64,000 nt of DNA from Hexactinellida sp. DTS-2022 (lineage: Eukaryota > Porifera > Hexactinellida): assembly GCA_028753945.1 (NCBI GenBank), contig JAPNXP010000001.1:8546501-8610500 (forward strand), written 5' to 3'. This document shows, one piece after another, positions 56,128 through 64,000 of the stretch; positions within the stretch are counted from its first letter, which is position 1; each line of letters begins with the position of its first letter. The notes below the pieces were generated by a model, which was given only the letters and a program-made list of their open reading frames with translations, was not told the DNA's origin and ran no database searches. The position numbers and the translations under genes were made by a program.

Positions 56128-56994
56128 ATGGTTAAACTGTGTCGTCCCTGCATAGCAATCTTGATACTTTTTCCTATTCTATTACTTATCTTCTATACCG
56201 AATATTCAATTGAAGTTACGAAACAGGAATATAGTCTAGAATACAAACGTTTACAGAATGAAAAAAATGAAAATTTGCAACGATTAGACGTTCCCAAATC
56301 ATTGTTTTACAAGATTCCAAAGAGATTACATTACGTTTGGATTTCTTCATCTCTGAATGAAACTAGCAAATCCAACGTAGAGATGCGGGTGAGGGAGAAT
56401 ATACAAACATGTTTGGATGTGCATCCAAACTGGAGTTATACAATTTGGACAGATGATTTAGTTCGTAGAGAATTCCCAAAGCTGATTGATTTATTAATCG
56501 CTGCTTCAGTTCCTTCTGTCATCAGTGACATACTGCGTATGAACATTATAGCTCGATACGGTGGGATCTATATGGACACGGATTTCCTTTGTGTGCGTAG
56601 CTTTGAACCTCTCCTAAAGCAACAGTACTGCACTGCATTCGCTGGTAGTGAGGAAGCGGAACAGAACAATGTGTTCAACTTGGTTGTGTCGGGTGGATTG
56701 ATTGGTGCTATACCTAGACACTTTCTGTTTAGGCGTGCTGCAAAGTTAATTTTGAAAGTTGCACTTGGGCCGGAGTTACCTGTTATAAAAACAGGACCTT
56801 ATTTTCTTGCTAAGATGGTTAGACAGTATAACCTAAGTAGTGATTGCATGTATGTCTATAACAGGAAGTTGTTCTATAAATGCGATTTCAATAAACGAAA
56901 ACAGTGCCACTCAAAACTAGCTGAATACAAGAAAGATCCCGATATCTACGCTATACATCTTTGGTCTGCTTCTTGGATTATTGGTTTAGATTGA
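56128..56994 (+). CDS. GT32-type glycosyltransferase, third copy
   Basis: 288 residues, intact, with the same plan as the palindrome copies but four residues shorter in the membrane anchor (LLLIFYTEY). DXD at 149-151; C-terminal IHLWSASW. Identity to the arm copies is patchy: codons for about residues 75-173 differ at only three bases, while the following about 100 bp differ at about a quarter of sites. The 5' leader from about 55961 is shared. It may be the source copy for the palindrome gene or a sister copy. Confidence 0.87.
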   Translation: MVKLCRPCIAILILFPILLLIFYTEYSIEVTKQEYSLEYKRLQNEKNENLQRLDVPKSLFYKIPKRLHYVWISSSLNETSKSNVEMRVRENIQTCLDVHPNWSYTIWTDDLVRREFPKLIDLLIAASVPSVISDILRMNIIARYGGIYMDTDFLCVRSFEPLLKQQYCTAFAGSEEAEQNNVFNLVVSGGLIGAIPRHFLFRRAAKLILKVALGPELPVIKTGPYFLAKMVRQYNLSSDCMYVYNRKLFYKCDFNKRKQCHSKLAEYKKDPDIYAIHLWSASWIIGLD

Positions 56995-57045
56995 TATTGT
57001 AGCTATTAAATTAATTAAAACTATTTAATTGTTTGCTTCTATGTA

Positions 57046-57658
57046 TAGTAAAACCACCAAAAGTGAACACCTTCAAGAACTGAACAACTACGAAATATGG
57101 ACACTTTTCTCGTTTCCAAAATTTCCCCTTTTTTTACTCTGTGTCACCCTTATAATTTTTGAACACTGAAAATTGAAATATGAACACCTAATCTTGCCAA
57201 AATGTCTAAATTGCATAAGATATGACCCCTTAGAAAGTTTTTGTCAGAATTCTTTAGCTAGGCTGGAGGGGAGGGGTGAGGGTTACTTGATCTGCTTATG
57301 ATGGACTTGCTGGATATGGAGGCTAAATGACAGCTATGTTATCACACTTGTTGTGAAAGCAAAGATCGTTGATGATGTGGCTTCATTAGACAATAGAGGT
57401 TATAGTTATTAGACTCAGAGATATGTTACAAGAACGTTACCGGACGAAACCACTCACATAACATCCCTATGGGTTGAGGACGAATAGAGCGACTAGTCCT
57501 CATACTCAGCTCATAACCTAATTACCGCCGATATAAATACCGGACTACTATTTGTCAAATAAAAAACACGTTATGATATATCAGAAGTGAACACCTCTCA
57601 AATGTGAACATTTTGGATGGTCCTCAGGTGTTCACTTTCTGAAGTTTTTACTTTACTG
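57046..57658. mobile_element. Mariner-type non-autonomous element
   Basis: About 613 bp; ends AGTAAAACCACCAAAAGTGAACACC and the inverted GGTGTTCACTTTCTGAAG...TTTACTG; TA on the right. Other internal TGAACAC repeats. Confidence 0.75.
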
Positions 57659-57924
57659 TATATATGTACAGTTTCCCAAAAATCGGACTAACTCGAAATT
57701 GATGAATACTGGTATTACTAGTATGCGGCATTTCTAGGATCCCAAATAACTAATTATAGACGTTTTAATCTGAATAATCTAGCATCCTAAGTTCCTAACT
57801 AACTAACTAAGTAAAGAGACAAACGACATTCCATTTGGTTCAGATTTTCCCAATTTTTAACATTCGGCATAAACGAATATTCTTTTGGACGGAACCATAG
57901 GCGGCGATCCTGGGGACAGGTCCC

Positions 57925-58352
57925 ATAAGATTTCACTCCCGCACGAATATGCCATTATTGTCATTATTTCCATTATTACACCTACATTTACGCCCGCATT
58001 TGATTTCACTCCCGCCCCCACGAATATTGTCATTATTGTCATTATTTCCATTATTACACCTACATTTCAAAATAAGGCCACTGTTCGCTGTCAATTTTAT
58101 GGTAGGACCCACTCTAAAATAGCCATAATTAGCTAGTAACAAAATCAGAATCTATAACAAGCATTAGTATCCAAAGATTGCATATTTTTATCAATAAGCA
58201 CTCACAAATTAGAATATTTGCTCAAAGATAATTATTAACTATGTCGTTATCAAATAGTGAGTAATGATAATGAGATGCTGCCGCCCGCCCGCATCCTCTG
58301 ATAGACTTCGTGTGGAGCTGAAACAATATTATCATTAACACCGGCCTAATGT
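57925..58352. mobile_element. GGCCACTGTT-family MITE, third copy
   Basis: Same order of blocks as 8204-8590 (CCCGCACGAATATTGTCATT, AAAATAGCCATAATTA, CCCGCCCGCATCCTC, GTGGAGCTGAAACA), with a duplicated CACTCCCGC...ATTATTACACCTACATTT segment. Confidence 0.65.
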
Positions 58353-58369
58353 TCAATCAATTAATTAAT

Positions 58370-59330
58370 TAATTATTTATTAATTAACTAATTATATATT
58401 ATTATATACTTAATAAATAATAATTGAGAATTATCTCAGAGATGGTACATAATAGAAACAAAATTCCAAGTTATCAATTGATCGTTGTGCCACGTACTAC
58501 CTCTACAAATCGGTAATAACACCTTGAGGTGATGACAGCGTCAGAAAATGTGTTTTTACAATTTTGTCAATTCGACATTTTGAACGTGTTGGTTAGCATT
58601 GGAAGATCACCCAATATTGCCAGAAAAACCTGATTCATCATCAATTACATTCATACTATAACTACGTAGTATATCTCTGAAATATCTTGTGTTAAAAGGA
58701 AACTTTCAACACACTAGGGATCGTTACCTACCGAAACACCTTTCTGGAATGGTTTAACACCTTCATAGTTGTGATGACGTGACGGAAAAATCTAAAATTA
58801 GAACTTTGCCTACCGCATGGTCTTGTAGATGCACTATCAAGCGACCAACCACCAAAATATAATGCCTTCAAAGGAACATGCTGTCAGAACAGCTGTAATT
58901 TTAGATATATTTTCTCCATAGACGGTGCCCTGGCCAGAGCTTTATAGTTAATAGGCTGAAATTTGACATGTAGGTGTGGAGTTACCGTCTAATTTGCACC
59001 TGGGGTTACGATTTTTGTTTAACAAATTTTGGGCACATTTTTAACAAATTTGTCTATTCCATAACTCAAAATATTTTATACTAAACTCCCAATCTTTATT
59101 TAACCTTTGGACTCATCAAGGAATTCTGTGTCTCATGGGCGAAGAATAATTTTAATAATCGGTTTAACTTTAATTCATGCCATAAATGGGTTTGAAATTT
59201 CTTTGTTTACTCGCACTTCAGTTTCAGTAAACTATTAAATCTTACTCTTGAGTCTATCGTTTCAACTTTCGATAATTATATTGATTTAAATTGTGAATTC
59301 GAGCTGGCTTCTATTTAATTGTAGTACTGT
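58370..59330 (+). repeat. Diverged X repeat copy with degraded hairpin MITE
   Basis: X blocks (ATCTCAGAGATGGTACATAA, CACCTTCATAGTTGTGATGA, CACCTGGGGTTACGATTTTTG); the AAAATTGCAGCC hairpin at 58793-58905 is heavily mutated. No gene seen. Confidence 0.6.
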
Positions 59331-59804
59331 CACGAAATATTCGGTCTGTGTTGCTTTTGGTCCAGCCGGACCAAATATTTCAGTAATATTCGGTCCGGCC
59401 GGACCAAAATGTTTCCCGGACCAAATATTTCAGACATTGTTGGTCTGGTTTTACATTTTGGCCCCCCCCGGACCAAATATTTCAGTAATATTTGGTCCGG
59501 CCGGAACAAAATGTAAGCCGGGCCAAATATTCATACATTATTCGTCCGGGTTTACATTTTGGCCCCCTCGGACCAAATATTTCAGACGTTTTTGGTCCGA
59601 CCGGACCAAATTTTAACCCGGTGTCGGAGTGCCAGCGGTCCCCCCGTGTCAGATGTCCCCCCGGAGATGTGGCCATAGGGTCAGATGTCCCCCCGGAGAT
59701 GTGGCCATAGGGTCAGATGTCCCTCTTAGGGTCAGATGTACCCCCTCGGACTCCTCACCCTAGGGCCAGCTGTCCCCCCGGACCTGTGGCCCTAGTGTCA
59801 GTAG

Positions 59805-59982
59805 TGTAAGTGACTGGTCTAATATGTTTATTAATAACTTTAATAATAAGTGACTAAGAAATAACAAACAGTATGTCAATTATCCTATAGATAAGACGAC
59901 TGTATCTAAATACTAACTAAGAGCCTATTGTTACTAGTCTGCCTGGGAGGGCTTCTAAGTAGATAGTGTGATACTCATAACA
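59805..59982 (+). mobile_element. Solo LTR
   Basis: 178 bp beginning TGTAAGTGACTGG and ending CTCATAACA, flanked by GTAG on both sides (59801-04, 59983-86): a TG...CA LTR with 4-bp TSD. Confidence 0.8.
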
Positions 59983-60398
59983 GTAGTCCCCCTTCAGGGT
60001 TAGATGTCCCCCAATCGGACTACTTTAAATGTAGAATATGAAACTATAGTGATGTGCATTGTGAAATTTATTGTTCTGGGACCCTAGTGTGAGGTGAGGA
60101 TTTTGAGGGAAGACATCTGACCCTAGGGCCACTGGTCCGGGGGGGACATCTGATCGGACATACCTAATTTACGGAACGGAACGGAACGGAATGTTCCGTA
60201 ATTTGTTCATACCTAAATTACGGAACGGAACTGTTCGCATACTTTTAACAGATTCACCCTTTAAATATCAAGAAAGGCTTTGAAGCTTAAGAATATTTTT
60301 ATTTGTTTAGCTTAATAAAGGGAATAAATGATATAATAAATACTACGTATTATAAATATGTGAGAAAGAAAAGGTAGACTATCAATATCAAACTGTAG

Positions 60399-61377
60399 TC
60401 ATCTTCTACAATGCCATTTAAATTTTTTGTCCTTCATTTGGGCATCTGTTATAGAAACGCATGGTCCAATGTGGAACCATTCTGTACAAGTGGAGCACTG
60501 AATCATGGGATTGATCTGTGGCATCCTACAGTAGCAAAATACACAGATATTTCTTTCCATGCTTATTATATCGCCCTTTCTCCTCTCTATAATTATAGGG
60601 AACATTGTAAAATGCTCACGTTCTAAGCAGGGTTGCAAATGTTTCCGAAATAGCTCTTGTTTGAAGCGATACTTACCAGGACTTTTCCCCAAACATAGGG
60701 CCGTTGCATATGCTATTGCAAACAACCCGCAATCATTCACTCCAGCTTGTTTGACTATATTCACAAATTTCAAAATAATCGACTTCTCCTTCGTAGTACG
60801 TACAGAGTATACTTGAAATTTGCATCTTCCCTTCTTCTGCAACATTTGTGTGTAAGCTGTCATACAAGAGTACTTCAGGATGTTTAGTTCCAATTGTAGA
60901 AATTGTTAACCAATGGTTGGATCCACCATGAATAATTTGGATGAATTCGCCAGTTTATATCGTGAAATTGCCGCACAACCCAACAGCTGCATCTTGAAAA
61001 CCTGAACCAACGAATTTATTTTCAAATTGCTCGGCTAAAATTTTCTGACTTGCATCGACCAACTTATCATCGAGCCACCCACCGCTTAGTAAAATATGTT
61101 TGTGGTCCTGTAACAGTGTATATCGTTTGAGCCAGTATTCTTTCTCTCTACAGGGATCTTGCTCTACATTAGACTCATCAATCTCAATGACAGTAGCATC
61201 GTTTAGAATATAACTTTTCTTCTGTTTATGAAAAAACAATAGATGTCGTGCAAGTTCATTTTTCTTGCACTCATATTGAAGAGTGGATGCCTGTACCTCA
61301 GTTCCCTGTTTAGAAGTTAGGTTGAGGGTTACATTATTATTTCCATTTGAGGAGTTCTCGGTAATATAATCATCCAA
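60399..61377 (-). pseudogene. Ulp1/C48-type cysteine protease with C-terminal PHD finger, copy in layer 3
   Basis: Minus strand. N-terminal part (61377-60957): LLSGGWLDDKLVDASQ and GSGFQDAAVG, the typical start of an Ulp1 core. After an in-frame TAA at about 60956 come the catalytic His (GGSNHW), Asp (LLYDSL) and, after a frameshift, KQAGVNDCGLFAIA with the Cys. The end is a PHD finger (CVFCYCR, QCSTCTEWFH, WHC). Its domain order equals that of 51517-52690. Non-functional as read; the start may lie further upstream. Possibly a gene captured by, or native to, the surrounding element. Confidence 0.75.
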
Positions 61378-61680
61378 AATTAGAGAATGCGAGTTTGGGG
61401 AAGAGCCTTCTTTTTGTTTGGAATCTTGTGAGTTTACGGGTGAAATAGAATATAGAGAAAAGTTAAAATTTTAAATCTCTATCACCAATGGTTTAGTCAG
61501 GCCATCGCGTACGGCCGGCCGGCCGGCCGGAAGTCCGACAGGGGTAAATTCAATAGTGTGCACTTATAGTATAAAACTATAGTAGGACCCTACTATAACG
61601 TTTTTTACTAGAAGAAGCACACTAAAAAGTACCAACCAAATATTGTCAGAAGTATATTAATGTGTCAGGAAGAAATCATT
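61378..61680. other. Intergenic part of layer 3
   Basis: A CGGCCGG tandem stretch at 61512-61532 is the only structured sequence. The upstream continuation of the Ulp1-PHD frame may extend into 61378-61440. Confidence 0.4.
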
Positions 61681-61689
61681 ATGTCAAGA

Positions 61690-62486
61690 CATGGCCTACT
61701 ATATATACGGCTACACATGCTGCCGAATCATAAGAAAAAATAAGAGTCCAGTTTTGTAATTTTATTCTAGGCCAAACTATGCTTCCTATTGACATAATTT
61801 GCATTGTATATGGGATATCAACCATTGCGAGTCCAATGGAACCACTTTTGAGAATCTGAGATTTGTGGTTAAGGTGTTTAGGCGCCATTTAATGGTGACG
61901 ATAACAATTTATGATAAAATGCAAAAAATTTCAAATATCATAAATTTCATTTTCTTCCTACTTTTTAATAATTTTAAATAACAGGAATACTAAATAGGGA
62001 TTTATTTCATACCCCAAAGGCTACTAAATCACAAAATGGCGACATTCTAAAAATTCTAAAAATTCTAAAAATTTGTAAACCAACCACATGCTAAAATACA
62101 AGTAGCAGCCGAGTTACAACTTACTATTTTCGTTTATAAACCGTATATAATTGCTGGTTTATCTATATTCATTCTCATTATATTTTCGAAAAATGTATAC
62201 GAAGTATATTAGTAAAATATTTTCATTTTCTCGTAGTTATTTTGGACTCGAATTGTATATATAGTATATTTGTGGTGTCATAATTAAATGGCGCCTAAAC
62301 AGTAATCCAGAAATCTCAGATTCTCAAAAGTGGTTCCATTGGACTCGCAATGGTTGATTACCCCATATACAATGCAAATTATGCCAATAGGAAGCATAGT
62401 TTAGCCTAGAATAAAATTACAAAACTGGACTCTTGTTTCTTCTTATGATTCGGCAGCATGTGTAGCCGTATATATAGTAGGCCATG
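61690..62486. mobile_element. 797-bp fold-back element
   Basis: Ends CATGGCCTACTATATA / TATATAGTAGGCCATG; arms of about 200 bp (61690-61892, 62284-62486), paired coordinates summing to 124176 at the ends; exact 7-bp TSD GTCAAGA (61683-61689, 62487-62493). The centre is AT-rich with AAAATTCT repeats (62049-62074). Confidence 0.88.
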
Positions 62487-62567
62487 GTCAAGAGTATATG
62501 AATACTACAACAATTCTATGTGTCAAAAGTATACAAATGCTATTAAAAATGCATAGCAATGTGTAAG

Positions 62568-62706
62568 CAGGGCCGTAGGAAGCGTCCCCCGAACCCCCCG
62601 ACCGGGGGGGCCCCGCATTTAGGGGGCTCCATAAATTCATATAACAAAATTATATTACTTATTCATTCCTATGTAGGGGCCCCCAGGACACATAGCTATG
62701 GCCTTG
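62568..62706. mobile_element. hAT MITE
   Basis: 139 bp; ends CAGGGCCGTAGGAAGC and GCTATGGCCTTG; exact TSD TGTGTAAG (62560-62567, 62707-62714). Confidence 0.88.
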
Positions 62707-63091
62707 TGTGTAAGTGTATACTAAATTTGATAAAAGTATGCAAGCTCTGTCAGTTCCGTTCCGTAATTTAGGTATGAACAAATTACGGAACGGTTCCGTT
62801 CCGTTCCGTAAATTAGGTATGTCCCATCTAATCCTAGGGTGAGGAGCCTAGGGGGGGTACATCTGACCCTAAGGGGGGACAGCTGACTGTCACTAGGGCC
62901 ACATGTCCTGGGGGACAGCTGGCCCTAGTGCAATAGGTCCGGGGGGACATTATTTGGGGGGGACGCTGCACTATGACACCGGACCAAATATTTCTGACAA
63001 TTTGTCCTGGTTTACATTTTGGTCCCTCCAAGATGAAATATTTCATATGTTTTTGGTCCGATTGTATATTATTGTGTCCAATAGGGTAATA

Positions 63092-63259
63092 CAGTGGAGC
63101 CTCCCAAACGGACACTCCAAATAGCGGACAACCTCTAAATAACGGACAACCCTAGTGGCACGGATTTAATTATTTAGCATATGTCTAATAGAAAAGCAAC
63201 CTCTAAATAGCGGACAACGGTTCCGGTCCCAAGGTGTCCGTTGTTCAGAGGCTCTACTG
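63092..63259 (-). mobile_element. CAGTAGAGCCTCTGAAC mariner-type MITE, copy 3
   Basis: 168 bp; CAGTGGAGCCTCCC...CAGAGGCTCTACTG, TA on both sides (63090-91, 63260-61). A short internal deletion compared with 54716-54902. Confidence 0.9.
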
Positions 63260-63472
63260 TATATTCTAGAATCTAGATTTTGAGAGCAATATTTCTAATA
63301 AATATGCATTTCTTAAACAGATAAATATTGAGTTAATTTAACAAAAACATTGATTTTAACCATTAGTTTACTTCTTTTTGTTTGGTCCCTTTGGGGAACA
63401 CGCATTACAACTATTTTTAAGAATGTGTTTCACTGAATCTCTTCCCTCGAGACTAATTGGTAAACTATTGGC

Positions 63473-63600
63473 AGTGGCGTAGCTAAGGTTTCGGAGGCCC
63501 CGGTTCAAAAGTATGCGCCGAGGCCCCTGGCCCCACCAACCAGTAGCCACCAAAGATAGTGCCTACAAAGGGAAATGCGTCGGTACAGCTGCAATTTTGA
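63473..63600. mobile_element. hAT-like end and half of a hairpin MITE
   Basis: CAGTGGCGTAGCTAAGG is a hAT-type terminus; from 63545 the sequence is the right half of the AAAATTGCAGCC hairpin family (GCGTCGGTACAGCTGCAATTTT). The left hairpin half is missing. Confidence 0.5.
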
Positions 63601-63659
63601 ATATATTTATTATTATTAGTATTATTATTATATTATTATTATTATTGTCCCTTATCCCC

Positions 63660-63830
63660 CCCTCCACAGGACAGAGTTATATTTACTAAGAGCCCAAATT
63701 TTCAGGTAATGTGTCTGTCTCATCACTCTCATGGGTTAGAGATTTGCCCCTGGGGTCACGATTTTTGAACACATTTTTGAACACCAAAAATTTTTGTCTG
63801 GTCCATAACTAAAAAAATGTTATACTAAAC
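63660..63830 (+). repeat. X repeat fragment
   Basis: CCACAGGACAGAGTT, ATGTGTCTGTCTCATC and TGGGGTCACGATTTTTGA blocks. Confidence 0.6.
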
Positions 63831-63867
63831 CCCTTTTTTATTTGACCTGTTGCGTGTAAAATTGAGG

Positions 63868-63986
63868 CACGTAATTTTGAGTCAAATGCATTAGTGAACC
63901 ATGGATATTACTTTACCGTGTAATTTTGACTCAAATGCATTAGTGGACCATGGATATTACTTTACCGTGTAATTTTGAGTCAAACC
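63868..63986 (+). repeat. 49-bp tandem repeat
   Basis: About two and a half units of GTGTAATTTTGACTCAAATG...GGATATTACTTTACC, period 49 bp. Confidence 0.85.
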
Positions 63987-64000
63987 AAGTTCCTTTGTGA

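Larger units (their letters stand above)
60156..62824. mobile_element. Nested block, layer 3: GGACATACCTAATTTACGG element carrying Ulp1-PHD
   Basis: 2669 bp. Terminal inverted repeats of about 90 bp, with repeated ACGGAACGGAAC; TSD of 9 bp with one mismatch (CATCTGATC at 60147-60155, CATCTAATC at 62825-62833). It contains a Ulp1-PHD pseudogene, the fold-back at 61690-62486 and a hAT MITE. A 9-bp duplication is typical of MULE-type elements, but no transposase is present. Confidence 0.75.
59621..62979. mobile_element. Nested block, layer 2: TGTCCCCCCGGA terminal-repeat element
   Basis: Left part 59621-60155 starts GTGTCGGAGTGCCAGCGGTC and has CAGATGTCCCCCCGGA units; right part 62825-62979 has the inverse. 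Same family as 40663-41098, including the core AATAAATTTCACAATGC. It is interrupted by a solo LTR and by layer 3. Confidence 0.75.
59350..63065. mobile_element. Nested block, layer 1: GGACCAAATATTTCAG terminal arrays
   Basis: Left array 59350-59620 of about 58-bp units (GGTCCGGCCGGACC, CCAAATATTTCAGTAATATT, GGTTTACATTTTGG) and an inverted partial array at 62980-63065. Everything between is later insertion. Confidence 0.65.

Noticed and set aside
59293-59710. ORF with repeated GPAGPNISVIFGPAGP-type collagen-like motifs
   Set aside because: The periodicity comes from the 58-bp GGACCAAATATTTC repeats; no signal peptide, and the frame is not preserved in the inverted array.
61512-61532. CGGCCGG tandem as a regulatory GC box cluster
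   Set aside because: Short simple repeat with no gene start nearby.

Overview
The window is nuclear DNA of an animal, most likely an AT-rich, transposon-dense invertebrate. Support for this: spliced exons of the ciliary BBSome gene BBS2 at 53.1-53.8 kb; animal-type mobile elements (P element/THAP, hAT, Tc1/mariner-like, Ty3/gypsy, Helitron-like); and many short non-autonomous elements with clean target-site duplications (TSDs). No rRNA, tRNA, operon or prokaryotic signal was seen. The species cannot be fixed from the sequence.

Layout. (1) 1-1.8 kb: a decayed P-element-like gene that carries its own small inverted duplication. (2) 1.95-34.6 kb: a giant inverted duplication. The left arm (about 1945-14994) and right arm (about 19946-34597) mirror each other around 17470. 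From about 4.2 to 15.0 kb the mirror holds without indels (paired coordinates sum to 34940) and the encoded proteins are almost all identical; identity falls outward. Each arm carries a glycosyltransferase gene (GT32-like), a broken P-element transposase, the 3' part of two nested gypsy elements, and several small elements. The 4.95 kb spacer holds the 5' half of the nested gypsies and a 1.7 kb hAT element. (3) 34.6-40.6 kb: copies of the repeat family (called X here) that also forms the outer ends of the palindrome, an unassigned coiled-coil ORF, and an intact DDE transposon whose ends are arrays of a 21-bp repeat. (4) 40.6-50.1 kb: a minus-strand gypsy element interrupted in RT by a 6.0 kb fold-back element with a higher-order satellite core and a 7-bp TSD. 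(5) 50.1-53.9 kb: a spliced, MITE-interrupted Ulp1 protease/PHD-finger gene (minus strand) and two BBS2 exons (plus strand). (6) 54-58.4 kb: mariner-type MITEs, a Helitron-like element and a third, intact glycosyltransferase copy. (7) 59.35-63.06 kb: four inverted-repeat elements nested inside one another, the third carrying another Ulp1-PHD pseudogene.

Host genes are few: BBS2 (partial), the three glycosyltransferase copies, and perhaps the Ulp1-PHD family and the coiled-coil ORF. The dominant theme is inversion at every scale (89 bp, 0.2 kb, 2.3 kb and 12-14 kb arms), together with at least nine separate hAT-type insertions that keep exact 8-bp TSDs. The insertions allow relative dating: gypsy-I, then gypsy-II into gypsy-I, then the large inverted duplication, then a right-arm-only hAT insertion.
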